From Paenibacillus sp. SYP-B3998 (lineage in GTDB: Bacteria; Bacillota; Bacilli; Paenibacillales; NBRC-103111): DNA of 64,000 nucleotides. Position numbers and translations under genes: made by a program. Positions within the stretch are counted from its first letter, which is position 1; each line of letters starts with the position of its first letter. Location: NCBI RefSeq assembly GCF_010820665.1, contig NZ_JAAIKC010000015.1, forward strand, positions 46,429 through 110,428, in the 5' to 3' direction. The notes under the pieces are model-generated. The model had not been told where the DNA came from, did not search any database, and was given only the letters and a program-made list of their open reading frames with translations. Shown one piece after another: positions 1-10,300 of the stretch.

Positions 1-3000
1 CGAGCCAAATAAAGATAGCTGGTCAGCAAGCTCTTTAAACAGCAATGAAAAACCGGCAATCGGCGGGAAACAGATTACGGTGACACCTGAAGAGCCCTTG
101 TTAGGGCTGAGCAGCATCAGACTTTGCCCATTGCCGGTCAACGTGACGCGTTCCGCAAGCTGCCGTACGGTCGGATGCTCGAACATCGCCCTCATCGTCA
201 CCTCGACATGAAGCTGCTGGTGTATCCGGTTGATCGTCTCCAGTACTCTGAGCGAATTGCCTCCCAGCTCAAAAAATCGATCAGTAATACCGACACGATC
301 CACACCGAGCACGTCCTTCCAAATATTCACAAGCTGCTCTTCCATCCAGTTTTGAGGCGGCACATACGCCCGAACCGCGCGAGAACCGTCTCCAGTGGCA
401 GCCAACCTGCGGCGATCCACTTTTCCGTTAGCATTAAGCGGCATTTGGTCTAGCTGTGTATAACGTGAAGGAATCATGTAATCCGGCAGCTTTCTCGCTA
501 AGCTCGTGCGGATATCCGCAGATGCCAGCGGGCTATCGCACGTAAAATAAACGCTTAGCTCGCCATCCTCGGCGGATTGGCCTATCAGCAGCACCGCTGC
601 CGCTTTGACACCATGAACTTGAAGCAGTTGATGCTCGATTTCCTGCAGTTCAATGCGGTATCCACGAAGCTTCACCTGATGATCAGCGCGGCCTAAGTAA
701 TCAATTGTTCCGTCTGGAAGCCATCTGGCCAAATCCCCAGTGCGGTATAATCGCTCTCCTGGTTGGTACGGGTCGGGAACAAAGCGTGCCGCTGTAAGCT
801 CCGGCTGTCCCAAATACCCACGTGCCAAACCAGGTCCACCGATGCAAAGCTCTCCGACGACGCCTTGGGGAAGCAACCTTAACTCCTCATCAACAATTCT
901 TACCCTCGTACCTGCAATCGGAATGCCAATGCTGATCCGATTCTGTCCGTTAAGCCTTTGCATCGTGGAATATACCGCTGTCTCCGTCGGTCCGTACATA
1001 TTATAGATGTCCGCACCCGTCGAATGCCCGAGCTGCTCTAGCAGCGCAGGAGACAGCGCTTCTCCGCCAAGGATGACCTGACGAGCCCCGCGCAGTCCTT
1101 CCAAGCTTTGTGGATCTCCAAGCAGCAGCTTCATACGGGAAGGAGTCGTTTGCACGACATCCGCAGGATGCCGCAGCAGCAACCTATTCAACAGCTTGGG
1201 ATCGCGCTGTTCGTCCTCATCAGCGATGATTACGCGCAGCCCGTTCATAAGCGGCAGCAGCGTTTCCACAATGTGAATATCAAAGCAAATTTTCGTCACG
1301 CACAGCACGGATTCGTGCTCACTGAACCCCGCTATCTCGCACATCGATCGGTTCAGATTCAGGATGCTGCGATGTTCGATCATCACGCCCTTCGGTTTTC
1401 CCGTCGAGCCGGATGTGAAAATAATATAGGCAAGCTGATCTGACAATTGCGGCATCAGCCCGATACGCGTCTCCGAACAGGCATTCAGCACACGCGCCCC
1501 GTGTTGGAATTTGCGGCGGCCGATGTTACGTGGCGCTACGCCCTCAAGCTTGTTGACCTCCAACATGACGTCGTAACGGAACTTCGTCAGCTCATTTTCG
1601 ACTGTGGCAATTTTGGCACTGAATGAGACGACTGTCATTCCCGGAAGATCGAGTGCGAGATCCTCGAAAAACGGCTTTGCCACGAACCATTCGGAGGAAA
1701 AATCCGTCTTTGTGCTATCTTCGGGATGATCCGATTGGTGTTGACGTAGAGAAGCAAACAGCGCCTCTTTTTGCTCTAAATCCATGACGTCGCCGATAAA
1801 CAGGACGCCTTGGTCCCGCAGCTTCGACGTTATTTGGCGAAGAACCCGCCGCAAGTAATTGTGCCCGTGAAAATATTGGATGACGCTATTGAGGATGACG
1901 ACATCGAATGCCCCTTCCTCCAGTTCATCGATCCGGTCGGCCGGCAAACAATGCAGTTGAATATGATTCCAGCCTTCAACCTCGCAAACGGATTGGTTCT
2001 GTTTAATCATCGCCTCTGACAAATCGGTACCACAGTAAAATCCGACGTGAGGTGCGATACGATACATGCTGATCCCTGATGCGCAGCCGATTTCCAACAC
2101 CCGCGTGCCTGCGTGCAAACGCGGCTTCAATTTGTGCAGGATGTTATCCGCATATTCGTCCATCTCCAAGCGCGTGAACGGCTGGCCTGTATAGCTGCTA
2201 ACCCAGCCGCCTCCCAGAATGTCACCTGTTCCTTCACTTCGCACCAATTCCCATAGTCGTTCATCCATTAAAGCGTTCTTCTCGTCTTCCTCCACCTCAT
2301 TCGGATCATCGCAATCTAGGCATAGGAACCCTTGCAAATCTGTGCATTCCCATTGGAGATTATTTAAGGATTTCATATGGGTACGGGTAGAAATAAGCAG
2401 CGGTATTCCCGCATCGCGCAGCATGTCGCCGACACGATCCTTCGGCATATCTGGATCGATAGGAACGTAGCATCCTCCGGCTTTAAGAATACCCAGCATA
2501 GCGGCAATACTATGAGGCGATGCATGCATCCAAACGCCGATCGGCGTCTCCCTCTTTCCCTTCATATACTGGCATAAGTAGGCGGCGATCTGGTTCGCAC
2601 GAGCCTCCAATTGCCCGTACGTGTTTGTCTCTCCACGATAGACAATGGCAGTCTTGTCTGGATGCCGATCCGCTTTTGCTTCAAATTGCTCGTGAATCGT
2701 ACGGACTTCTGCTGAACCTTCCAGCTTCGGCTCTCCTACAAATAGAAGGCGTTCAATGTCTTCCCCAGTCAAGATTGGCAAATCAGACAAGCTCCGTTTA
2801 GGATCGTCCGCAATGGACCGCAGCAGCGTATCCAAATGAGCCGCCAAGCGTCTGACCGTGGTCTCGGTGTACAGCTCGGTTGAATACTCGAAGCTGCAGC
2901 GAAGTAAGCCCTCCACCTCCGTAACATACAAGGACAAATCGAATTTGGCCGTCGGATGAACGTACGGATAGGCTGACATGTACAAGTCCCCAAGGTCGAG

Positions 3001-6000
3001 TGATCGCTGATCCATATTTTGCAGCGCCAGCAGCACGTCAAATACTGGATTGCGGTTTAAGCTCCGATCTACCCTCAACTTGTCGACCAATTCCTCGAAC
3101 GGATAATCCTGATGCTCCAAGCTTTGGAGCGTCGTCCCCTTGGTTTCCTCCAGGAAAGCAAGGAACGATTTGTCCTTGTGCGGAAAGGTTCGCAGGGCCA
3201 GCGTATTAATGAACATCCCAATGATCGGCTCCAACTCAGTATGCCGCCTTCCGGCCGAGGGCGATCCTATGACGATATCCTCCTGTCCGCTCAGCCGATG
3301 AAGCAACACGGACAAGGCAGACAACAGGACCATGTAAAGCGTGCTTTTTGTCTCAGAGACAAGCCTGTATAACTTCTCTGTCACCTCACTACTCACCGTA
3401 AAAGGAAAATGGGCTCCCTCATACCGCATTACAGCCGGGCGAGGGTAATCTGTCGGCAAATTTAGTACGGGCGGCGCTATGGTAAACCGATTGAGCCAAT
3501 ACTCTTCCTGCACGCAGTATGCTTCGCCTTCAGCAAGCTGCCTTTGCCAAACGGCGTAATCTTTGTACTGAACGGTCAACTCTGGCAACGATTCCCCCCG
3601 ATACAGTCTGGAAAATTCATCGATCAGGAGATGAACCGAAGTACCATCCGCCACAATATGATGGATGTCGAACAAAAACAGATGGCGCGCCTCCTCCAAC
3701 CGAATCAGACCGATTCGAAACAAAGGAGCTTGGTTAAGGTCGAAGGGCCTGACGAATGATTGCACGAGCGCTTCCATATCCAGCGCTTTCGGGCTCCCAG
3801 TTTCATACACGAGAGGAAGATCGGCGTGGGTGTGTACGATTTGCACCGGCTCACCGTCACGAATGCCGAATGAAGTACGCAAGCTATCGTGACGCCGCAT
3901 TATCTCGCGGAAGGCGGCTTCAAAAGCCGTAAAGTCCACGACACCGACAATTTCAAAGATATAAGGGATGTTGTAATTATGTTGGGACGTGTCCATTTGA
4001 TTCAGCAGGTACAGACGCTTTTGCGAATACGACGCCGGATAATCTGGCCGAATTTCGGTTGATCTCAAGGCAGCGGTATTGCTTGTATTTCTTGTATTTC
4101 CTGCTGCGATTCGTTTGGCCATTTGCTCAATGGTGACGTATTGAAATATGTCGCGCAGCGGCATTTGGCAGCCGAATGCTTGATGAATGCGGGAGCTGAG
4201 CGTCGTAGCCTTAAGCGAATGACCGCCGATCTCGAAGAACGATTCCCGAATACCGATTGGACGGCTGGCGACCAGCACGTCCTGCCACAGCCGGGCAAGC
4301 TTCGCTTCCACGGAATTGCGCGGAGCAACGTACTCACCTCCGCTTCCGCTTTCGATTTCAATGCCCTCGGCAAAGAGCCGGGAGCGATCTACCTTACCGT
4401 TATGAGTGAGAGGCAGCTTGTCCAGACGAACGAAACGCGAAGGAATCATGTGTGCCGGGAGTGACAGAGCTAATGTTTCTCGCAGCGAAGCGGCGGTCAC
4501 ATGGTCGTCCCCCGTTACATATGCCCAGAGTTCGTTCTGACCATCGACGAGGCGTGCCGTCACGACAGCCTCACGCACTCCATGCGTTTGCAGCAAGCGC
4601 GCCTCAATTTCCCCGGGCTCAATCCGATAGCCACGAATTTTCAATTGCTGATCGAAACGGCCAATAAACTCCATATTTCCGCAAGGCAACCATCTGGCCA
4701 AATCCCCAGTTCTGTACATCCGTCCCCCGGGGACAAACGGGTCTGGCACGAACCGTTCCTCGTTCAGCTCTGGTCGGTTCCAATATCCCCTTCCAACGCC
4801 GATACCTCCGATACACAGCTCCCCCGGCACACCGATCGGCTGAAGACGACCGAGGCCCGGATGAACGATATACGTCCGCACATGAGGAAACGGGCGACCG
4901 ATGGGAGTCGTATCAATGACTGAACTCCATTGAGAATTCGCTTCGTACAGCAAGGCGTCCACGCATGCTTCGGTCACTCCATAGCAATTGAAAACTTGGG
5001 CAAAGTGACCGACCGTACGAAGAATTTGTTCGAAATCAGAACTGTGGCAAACATCCCCCCCAGTAATGAGGACGCGCAGCGAGCGTAACTCGCGTCCGTG
5101 TTCGGCAGCGTATCGAACAAGCGGGACGATAACAGCTGGCGTCGCATTGAAGAAGGTGACGGATTCCCGCTCGATCAACTGGCACAAGTCGTAGGCATCC
5201 GTTCGCGCTTCCTTCGGAGCTATGATCAATCGGCCCCCGTTTGATAACGCTCTTGCCACATCGGCAGCAAATACGTCGAACGAAAAACTGGCGATTTGCA
5301 AAAGCGTCAGTTCTGCCTGATCCAGCTCATAGGTCGTTCTCCAAGCTTCGGTCATGCCTGCGTAGCTTCCATGCTCAATAATTACACCCTTTGGATTTCC
5401 CGTTGTTCCCGACGTGTAGATCATATAGGCAGCATGCTCAGGACAAATCTCTAGGGTTGGCTCGACACTTTCCATGTCTTCAAACTCATTCTCTTCAGAT
5501 AAGGTATGCTCCTCATCGAAGATTAACGTACGGTTGGCATATTCCGCTGGCGTTTCCTCCCCGCGATGCGTGAGCAGTAGCTTCGCCCCGCTGTCGGTCA
5601 GCATAAAGCGGATGCGTTCTGCGGGGTAGTCTGCGTCGATAGGCAGGTAGGCGCCCCCCGCTTTCCAAACGGCAATCACGCCGATCACCATATCGGAAGT
5701 GCGACCTGCCATGATGGCGACAATGTCGTCGTGACACGTCCCCTTGGCCCGCAATGCACGAGCCAATCGATTGGCTTGTGCATTAAGCTGACGATAGGTC
5801 AGCCGTTCTTTGCCACAAACGATTGCAATCCGATTCGGCGTCTTCGCCGCATGCTCCTCGAACAAATGAGGAACTGTCTTCTGATCCCCGTACTCCCCAT
5901 AGTTGGCTAAGACGGGGTTAGCATGTGAAATAGAATTGGAAAACAACTTTTCCGTTTCCCCTTCGGAAAGCAGGTCGATATCGTTTGGATTGATTTGTGG

Positions 6001-7296
6001 ATTATTCAATACAGCATCGATCACTTTACTCAAGTGCCCCAGCATGCTGTTCATCCCGGTCTCGTCATATACGTTCGCATTGTAGTGGAAACGGATGGAC
6101 AATCGCTCTCCGGGTACGATCGTCACATTCAAGTCGTAATGCGACTGTTCACACACCGCAACATCGTCCACCAGCAGGGCATTCGATGAGTCGGGGGTAA
6201 CGTCGGCTCCTGTTGGCAGCGGGTAGTTTTCAAACACAAACAGGTGATCGATCAGGTTGAGCTTGGCCTCCGTTCGCGCTTGAATTTCATACAGCGGATA
6301 GTAGCTGTGCGGCTCTGCTGCTAGCGCATTTTCCTGAACCGCCCGTGCCGTCTCCAGAAAGCCGCCCTCACGCTTGCCTATCCGTACCGGGATCGTATTG
6401 ATGAACAGCCCCACCATCGTCTCGATGCCATCGAGTTGGGCAGGGCGACCCGACACGACCGCGCCAAACACCGCTTCGTCTTGTCCACTGTACCGCTGGA
6501 GAAGCGCGCCCCATGCGGTTTGCAGCAGCGTTGACACCGTCAACCGAGACGATTGCGCCAAGGCGTTTAACCGACTTGTCACCACTTCGTCTAACGTGAG
6601 CATCGCATGCTTTTGATGATACCCAGCTTCCGGACGACTGCGCCTCCACGGCAGCGGCAAGCTCCCTACGCAGCCATCCAGCTGTTGGCTCCAATATGCT
6701 TGTGCCTCCCCAAGGTCCCGACCCGTTAACCATCGGATATACTCGCCGTACGGCCGAACGCGAGGCAATGTGACGCTCTGCCCTGATAGTCGTGAACGGT
6801 ACGCCTCGAAAAATTCCTTCATCACAATCCCGATGCACCAACCGTCCATCAGAATATGGTGGTGACTCCATATGCAAGTGTATCGCTGCTGGCCAGTGTG
6901 CAGCACCGCGACCCGTAACAGCATATCCTTACTCAGGTCAAACCCTCTCGCCCGATCATCTTGGCTGTAGGCATTCACTCGAATGTTCATCTCGTTCTCG
7001 GATAGCCCTCGCAAATCCTCGAAGTTCACATCCGCCTCCCGCCGCTTTAGGACGACCTGCTGGGGTCGGGTCATTTCGGCTACGTTCGCTAAGAAGATGG
7101 TGCGAAAAATATCATACCTGTCAATCAGCAGCTGCACACTCTCCCGGAACGCATCCTCGTCCAGACGTCCTTGCAGCTTGAACGTCGTTTGCTCGACGTA
7201 AGCGCGGGCTTCCCCATCGTATAACGTCTGGAACAACATGCCTTCCTGCATGTATGACAACGGGTAGATATCTTGAATTTCCGCTTTGCCCTTCAT
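1..7296 (-). CDS. NRPS gene D, terminal synthetase C-A-T-C-A(MT)-T-TE (3' end cut by window)
   Basis: Last enzyme of the peptide assembly line. The frame is open from ATG 7296 (GAGGGGG about 8 nt upstream) to base 1, 2432 codons. Module 1 has a D-acceptor-type C domain (HHILMDG near residue 153), an A domain (TSGTTGNPKG near 629) and a carrier (GGHS near 1032). Module 2 has an LCL-type C domain (HHIVADG near 1212) and an A domain split between A2 and A3 by an NRPS-type methyltransferase (about 1690-1912, LEIGCASG). Its A3 motif is near 1960, followed by a carrier (GGNS near 2343) and the first residues of a thioesterase (VICFPPIAG). Codes read by eye: module 1 DVANIGCVDK (ornithine lineage but Asn at 278); module 2 DIVQIGMVYK (Gly-like). 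Gene C ends 55 nt upstream. The thioesterase implies that the chain is released here by hydrolysis or cyclisation, which the sequence cannot distinguish. Confidence 0.93.
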   Translation of the reverse strand, partial: MKGKAEIQDIYPLSYMQEGMLFQTLYDGEARAYVEQTTFKLQGRLDEDAFRESVQLLIDRYDIFRTIFLANVAEMTRPQQVVLKRREADVNFEDLRGLSENEMNIRVNAYSQDDRARGFDLSKDMLLRVAVLHTGQQRYTCIWSHHHILMDGWCIGIVMKEFFEAYRSRLSGQSVTLPRVRPYGEYIRWLTGRDLGEAQAYWSQQLDGCVGSLPLPWRRSRPEAGYHQKHAMLTLDEVVTSRLNALAQSSRLTVSTLLQTAWGALLQRYSGQDEAVFGAVVSGRPAQLDGIETMVGLFINTIPVRIGKREGGFLETARAVQENALAAEPHSYYPLYEIQARTEAKLNLIDHLFVFENYPLPTGADVTPDSSNALLVDDVAVCEQSHYDLNVTIVPGERLSIRFHYNANVYDETGMNSMLGHLSKVIDAVLNNPQINPNDIDLLSEGETEKLFSNSISHANPVLANYGEYGDQKTVPHLFEEHAAKTPNRIAIVCGKERLTYRQLNAQANRLARALRAKGTCHDDIVAIMAGRTSDMVIGVIAVWKAGGAYLPIDADYPAERIRFMLTDSGAKLLLTHRGEETPAEYANRTLIFDEEHTLSEENEFEDMESVEPTLEICPEHAAYMIYTSGTTGNPKGVIIEHGSYAGMTEAWRTTYELDQAELTLLQIASFSFDVFAADVARALSNGGRLIIAPKEARTDAYDLCQLIERESVTFFNATPAVIVPLVRYAAEHGRELRSLRVLITGGDVCHSSDFEQILRTVGHFAQVFNCYGVTEACVDALLYEANSQWSSVIDTTPIGRPFPHVRTYIVHPGLGRLQPIGVPGELCIGGIGVGRGYWNRPELNEERFVPDPFVPGGRMYRTGDLARWLPCGNMEFIGRFDQQLKIRGYRIEPGEIEARLLQTHGVREAVVTARLVDGQNELWAYVTGDDHVTAASLRETLALSLPAHMIPSRFVRLDKLPLTHNGKVDRSRLFAEGIEIESGSGGEYVAPRNSVEAKLARLWQDVLVASRPIGIRESFFEIGGHSLKATTLSSRIHQAFGCQMPLRDIFQYVTIEQMAKRIAAGNTRNTSNTAALRSTEIRPDYPASYSQKRLYLLNQMDTSQHNYNIPYIFEIVGVVDFTAFEAAFREIMRRHDSLRTSFGIRDGEPVQIVHTHADLPLVYETGSPKALDMEALVQSFVRPFDLNQAPLFRIGLIRLEEARHLFLFDIHHIVADGTSVHLLIDEFSRLYRGESLPELTVQYKDYAVWQRQLAEGEAYCVQEEYWLNRFTIAPPVLNLPTDYPRPAVMRYEGAHFPFTVSSEVTEKLYRLVSETKSTLYMVLLSALSVLLHRLSGQEDIVIGSPSAGRRHTELEPIIGMFINTLALRTFPHKDKSFLAFLEETKGTTLQSLEHQDYPFEELVDKLRVDRSLNRNPVFDVLLALQNMDQRSLDLGDLYMSAYPYVHPTAKFDLSLYVTEVEGLLRCSFEYSTELYTETTVRRLAAHLDTLLRSIADDPKRSLSDLPILTGEDIERLLFVGEPKLEGSAEVRTIHEQFEAKADRHPDKTAIVYRGETNTYGQLEARANQIAAYLCQYMKGKRETPIGVWMHASPHSIAAMLGILKAGGCYVPIDPDMPKDRVGDMLRDAGIPLLISTRTHMKSLNNLQWECTDLQGFLCLDCDDPNEVEEDEKNALMDERLWELVRSEGTGDILGGGWVSSYTGQPFTRLEMDEYADNILHKLKPRLHAGTRVLEIGCASGISMYRIAPHVGFYCGTDLSEAMIKQNQSVCEVEGWNHIQLHCLPADRIDELEEGAFDVVILNSVIQYFHGHNYLRRVLRQITSKLRDQGVLFIGDVMDLEQKEALFASLRQHQSDHPEDSTKTDFSSEWFVAKPFFEDLALDLPGMTVVSFSAKIATVENELTKFRYDVMLEVNKLEGVAPRNIGRRKFQHGARVLNACSETRIGLMPQLSDQLAYIIFTSGSTGKPKGVMIEHRSILNLNRSMCEIAGFSEHESVLCVTKICFDIHIVETLLPLMNGLRVIIADEDEQRDPKLLNRLLLRHPADVVQTTPSRMKLLLGDPQSLEGLRGARQVILGGEALSPALLEQLGHSTGADIYNMYGPTETAVYSTMQRLNGQNRISIGIPIAGTRVRIVDEELRLLPQGVVGELCIGGPGLARGYLGQPELTAARFVPDPYQPGERLYRTGDLARWLPDGTIDYLGRADHQVKLRGYRIELQEIEHQLLQVHGVKAAAVLLIGQSAEDGELSVYFTCDSPLASADIRTSLARKLPDYMIPSRYTQLDQMPLNANGKVDRRRLAATGDGSRAVRAYVPPQNWMEEQLVNIWKDVLGVDRVGITDRFFELGGNSLRVLETINRIHQQLHVEVTMRAMFEHPTVRQLAERVTLTGNGQSLMLLSPNKGSSGVTVICFPPIAGFSLLFKELADQLSLFGS

Positions 7297-7351
7297 CGTC
7301 CTGTTCCCCCTCAATTTCCATCGTTCGTTGCTCGAGTAGTCTTGTCTGCAT

Positions 7352-10300
7352 CTATAGAGAGCTGATCATAGAACGAATGTCATCCAATGCGTTTGACGTC
7401 AATTCCCTGCTGGTGAAATCGGATGCCGTTTGTTCCGGCTTGCCCTTGCGAAGGCAATGATCGATGACCCTCTGCAAATGGGTGCGGATCGATTCAGCGA
7501 AATTGCGCATCGTTTGTTCGCGATAATGGCGCCGATTGTAGTTCACAGTTAAGGAAAATCGCCCCTGAACGACCATACAAGTAATTTCGAGTGTGTGCAG
7601 CCGCTGATTGTCCTTGCTCGTATCGTATGCCCCGTGAAGCGGCGAAATCGAAAATAGTTCGTTATCCGCCTCACGGTCGAACTGTCCGAGGTAATTGAAG
7701 GCAATGTCCGCATGTGCCCCTGACGGCTTGCCCTGGCCGCTTTTTTGCCGCTGCGCCAAGTACCTTATGATGCCGTAGCCAGCCCCTTTATCAGGCACAC
7801 GTCTTAGTTCCTCTTTCACTGTCTTGATGTCTCCAGCCAGCGTTAGCGCTTCGTTGTTATCTTCGATTTGCGCGCAGGATGCCGATTCGTTATGCGCGAA
7901 CGCCCTATTTTCAGCCGATATCCCAGCCCTTTGCAAGGCGGAGCCCGTCGAATTCAGGTCTAGGAGTACAGGGTAAAGCGTTGTAAACCAACCAACCGTC
8001 CTCGTAGCATCCGCTCCTTCCGGCAGCGTGTCCCGGCCATGCCCTTCCAGCTCCAGCCTCATCCGTCCGCTTCCGGTCCAAGCGCGCACCGCCAGCGCCA
8101 ACGCCGTGAGCAATAACTCCGTTGTCTCCGTATAGTAGGCCTTGTTTGCTTCTCGCAGTAATTGCTCCGTCTCAGCTTCATTCAGCGTCACGCCAACTGT
8201 CTCTCCGTCCAATTGACGGCCGTTTCTTTCACTGCTCTCGCTCGTCGCTGCTTCCGTCTCCACAAAATCTTTGGGAAGCTCAGACACTTCCGCTTCCACT
8301 ACTCGCTGCCAGTACTGTTGCTCCTCCTTGGGCCTCGGCCTCTGTGCCACTTCTGCTAGCCGCAGCGCGCATTCCCGGTACGATGTGGTTTTGGCGGGTA
8401 GTTCCGGCTCTGATGGATCGTTCTCTACTGCCAGACCTCCATGAGCCAATCGCAAAGCATCTGCGCTTCCTCGCTCTTCCAACTGCGTATAGACAGATTG
8501 GAAGTCCTCCAGCATGATTCGCCAAGATACCCCGTCAATCACCAGATGGTGCACAGCGATCAGCAAGTGATCCCCCTCCGACGTGTGGAACAAACCGAGC
8601 TGCAAAAGCGGACCCTCCTCTAGCCGCATAGAGCCTTGAATCCGCTGCTCTGCTTCGCGAATACGAGCGTCCGAATCCATGTGCAGCTTGAAATCATGCA
8701 CCTCCAGCCCGAAGGTTTCGCCTTCCGTCAGCCCTCGATTCCGTTGGCTCCATCGCCCGCCTTCCTCACGAAATACAAGCCGCAGGACATCGTGATGCCA
8801 GGTCAACCGTCGGAATGTCTCCCGCACGTTCGCCTCGTGAAACCCGCTGCGCCGATATAGCATGATCGATTGGTTGAAGTGACCCGCTTCTGTCAGCCCT
8901 CGTTCGAAGAACCATGCCTGAATCGGTGTAATTGGCGCTTCTCCCTCTACTGGCCCTTGCTCCACCGTAAACTCGCGATGCTTCAAAACCTCCGCCAACG
9001 CTTCGACGGTCGGATGCAGGAACAGCTCTTTTAGTTCCAACCCATAGCCGATCTTATGCAGCCGTGACGATGCTTGCATGGCCTTAATCGAATCCCCGCC
9101 CAAGTCGAAGAAGCTGTCAAGGACGCCCACGCGTGGTACCCCGAGTACGTCCTCCCAGATGGCAGCGAGCAGTCGTTCGCGCTCCGTCCGCGGCGCGACG
9201 TAATCAACGCCAAGCGCCGCAGAACCGTCTGGCTTCGGCAGCGCCTGCCTGTCGAGCTTACCGCTCGGCGTCAGGGGCAGCATCGCCAGCTGCATGAAGT
9301 GCGCCGGGATCATATAGCTCGGCAGCGTCACAGCAAGCGCTGCACGCAAGCCACTAACGGTAAGCGTCTTACTAGCGGTGATGTACGCACAAAGCTGCGC
9401 ATTGCCTGCCGCGTCTTCCTGTACGACGACGACCGTCTCGTTGACAGAAGGTACGCGCCGCAGCTCGGCTTCGATCTCGCCTAGCTCAATCCGGTAGCCA
9501 CGAATTTTCACCTGATGGTCGATTCTTCCCGTGTAAGCAAGCTGTCCATCCGGCAGCCAGCGGGCGAGATCGCCCGTTCGGTACATCCGCTCTCCCGGCG
9601 CGAACGGGTCCTCAACAAACCTCTCCGCCGTCAGATCTGGTTGATTCAAGTACCCGCGTGCCAACCCTGCTCCCGCAATACAAAGCTCTCCTACCACCCC
9701 AACGGGCTGAAGCCGCTCTTGTAGACTAAGCACGTACACCCTCGTATTCGCGATGGGCCGACCGATAGCGACTTCATGCTGCCTTTCCAGATGCCGGCAT
9801 ATCGTTGTGGCTACGCTGTTCTCGGTCGGGCCATACTCATTAATCAGCTCCGTCTGCGGATACATGCGGCGGCTAAGTTCCACCAGCGTTTCCGGCACAG
9901 GCTCACCCGCCAGCGTCACCGATCGCAGCGAAGACAACGATTTTGTTTCCGTTTCTGCTATTTCGAGCAGCGCGCGGTACATGGACGGTACGAGAAGCAG
10001 TCGCGTAACCCCGCACTCGCTGGCAATCCGAACAATGGCCTTAGCGTCGACCGCTTCGTCTTCCGTCGCCATGACGACCGGACTGCCTGACAGCAGCGGC
10101 GTAAACAAACTCGTTAGGAATCCGTCGAAAATAAAGGAAAATAATTGCAGACTGCGATCCTGCGCCGTGAATCTGTACGCCTCCTGCCGCCAATGCAGCG
10201 TATTGGCAATGCTCCGATGCTCGATCATTACACCCTTAGGTCTTCCGGTCGAACCAGATGTATAGATGACGTAAGCGGGACGTTCTGCCGCATTTTCATT

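Noticed and set aside
6368..6877. Minus-strand frame within gene D, out of its reading frame
   Set aside because: It is a shifted frame over the D-acceptor C domain; equivalent shadow frames occur in genes B and C at the same place.
8122..8517. Plus-strand frames opposite the NRPS genes (this one is 131 codons; dozens of others)
   Set aside because: They are antisense shadows of long GC-rich coding sequence; similar ones recur opposite each paralogous domain and have no ribosome sites.
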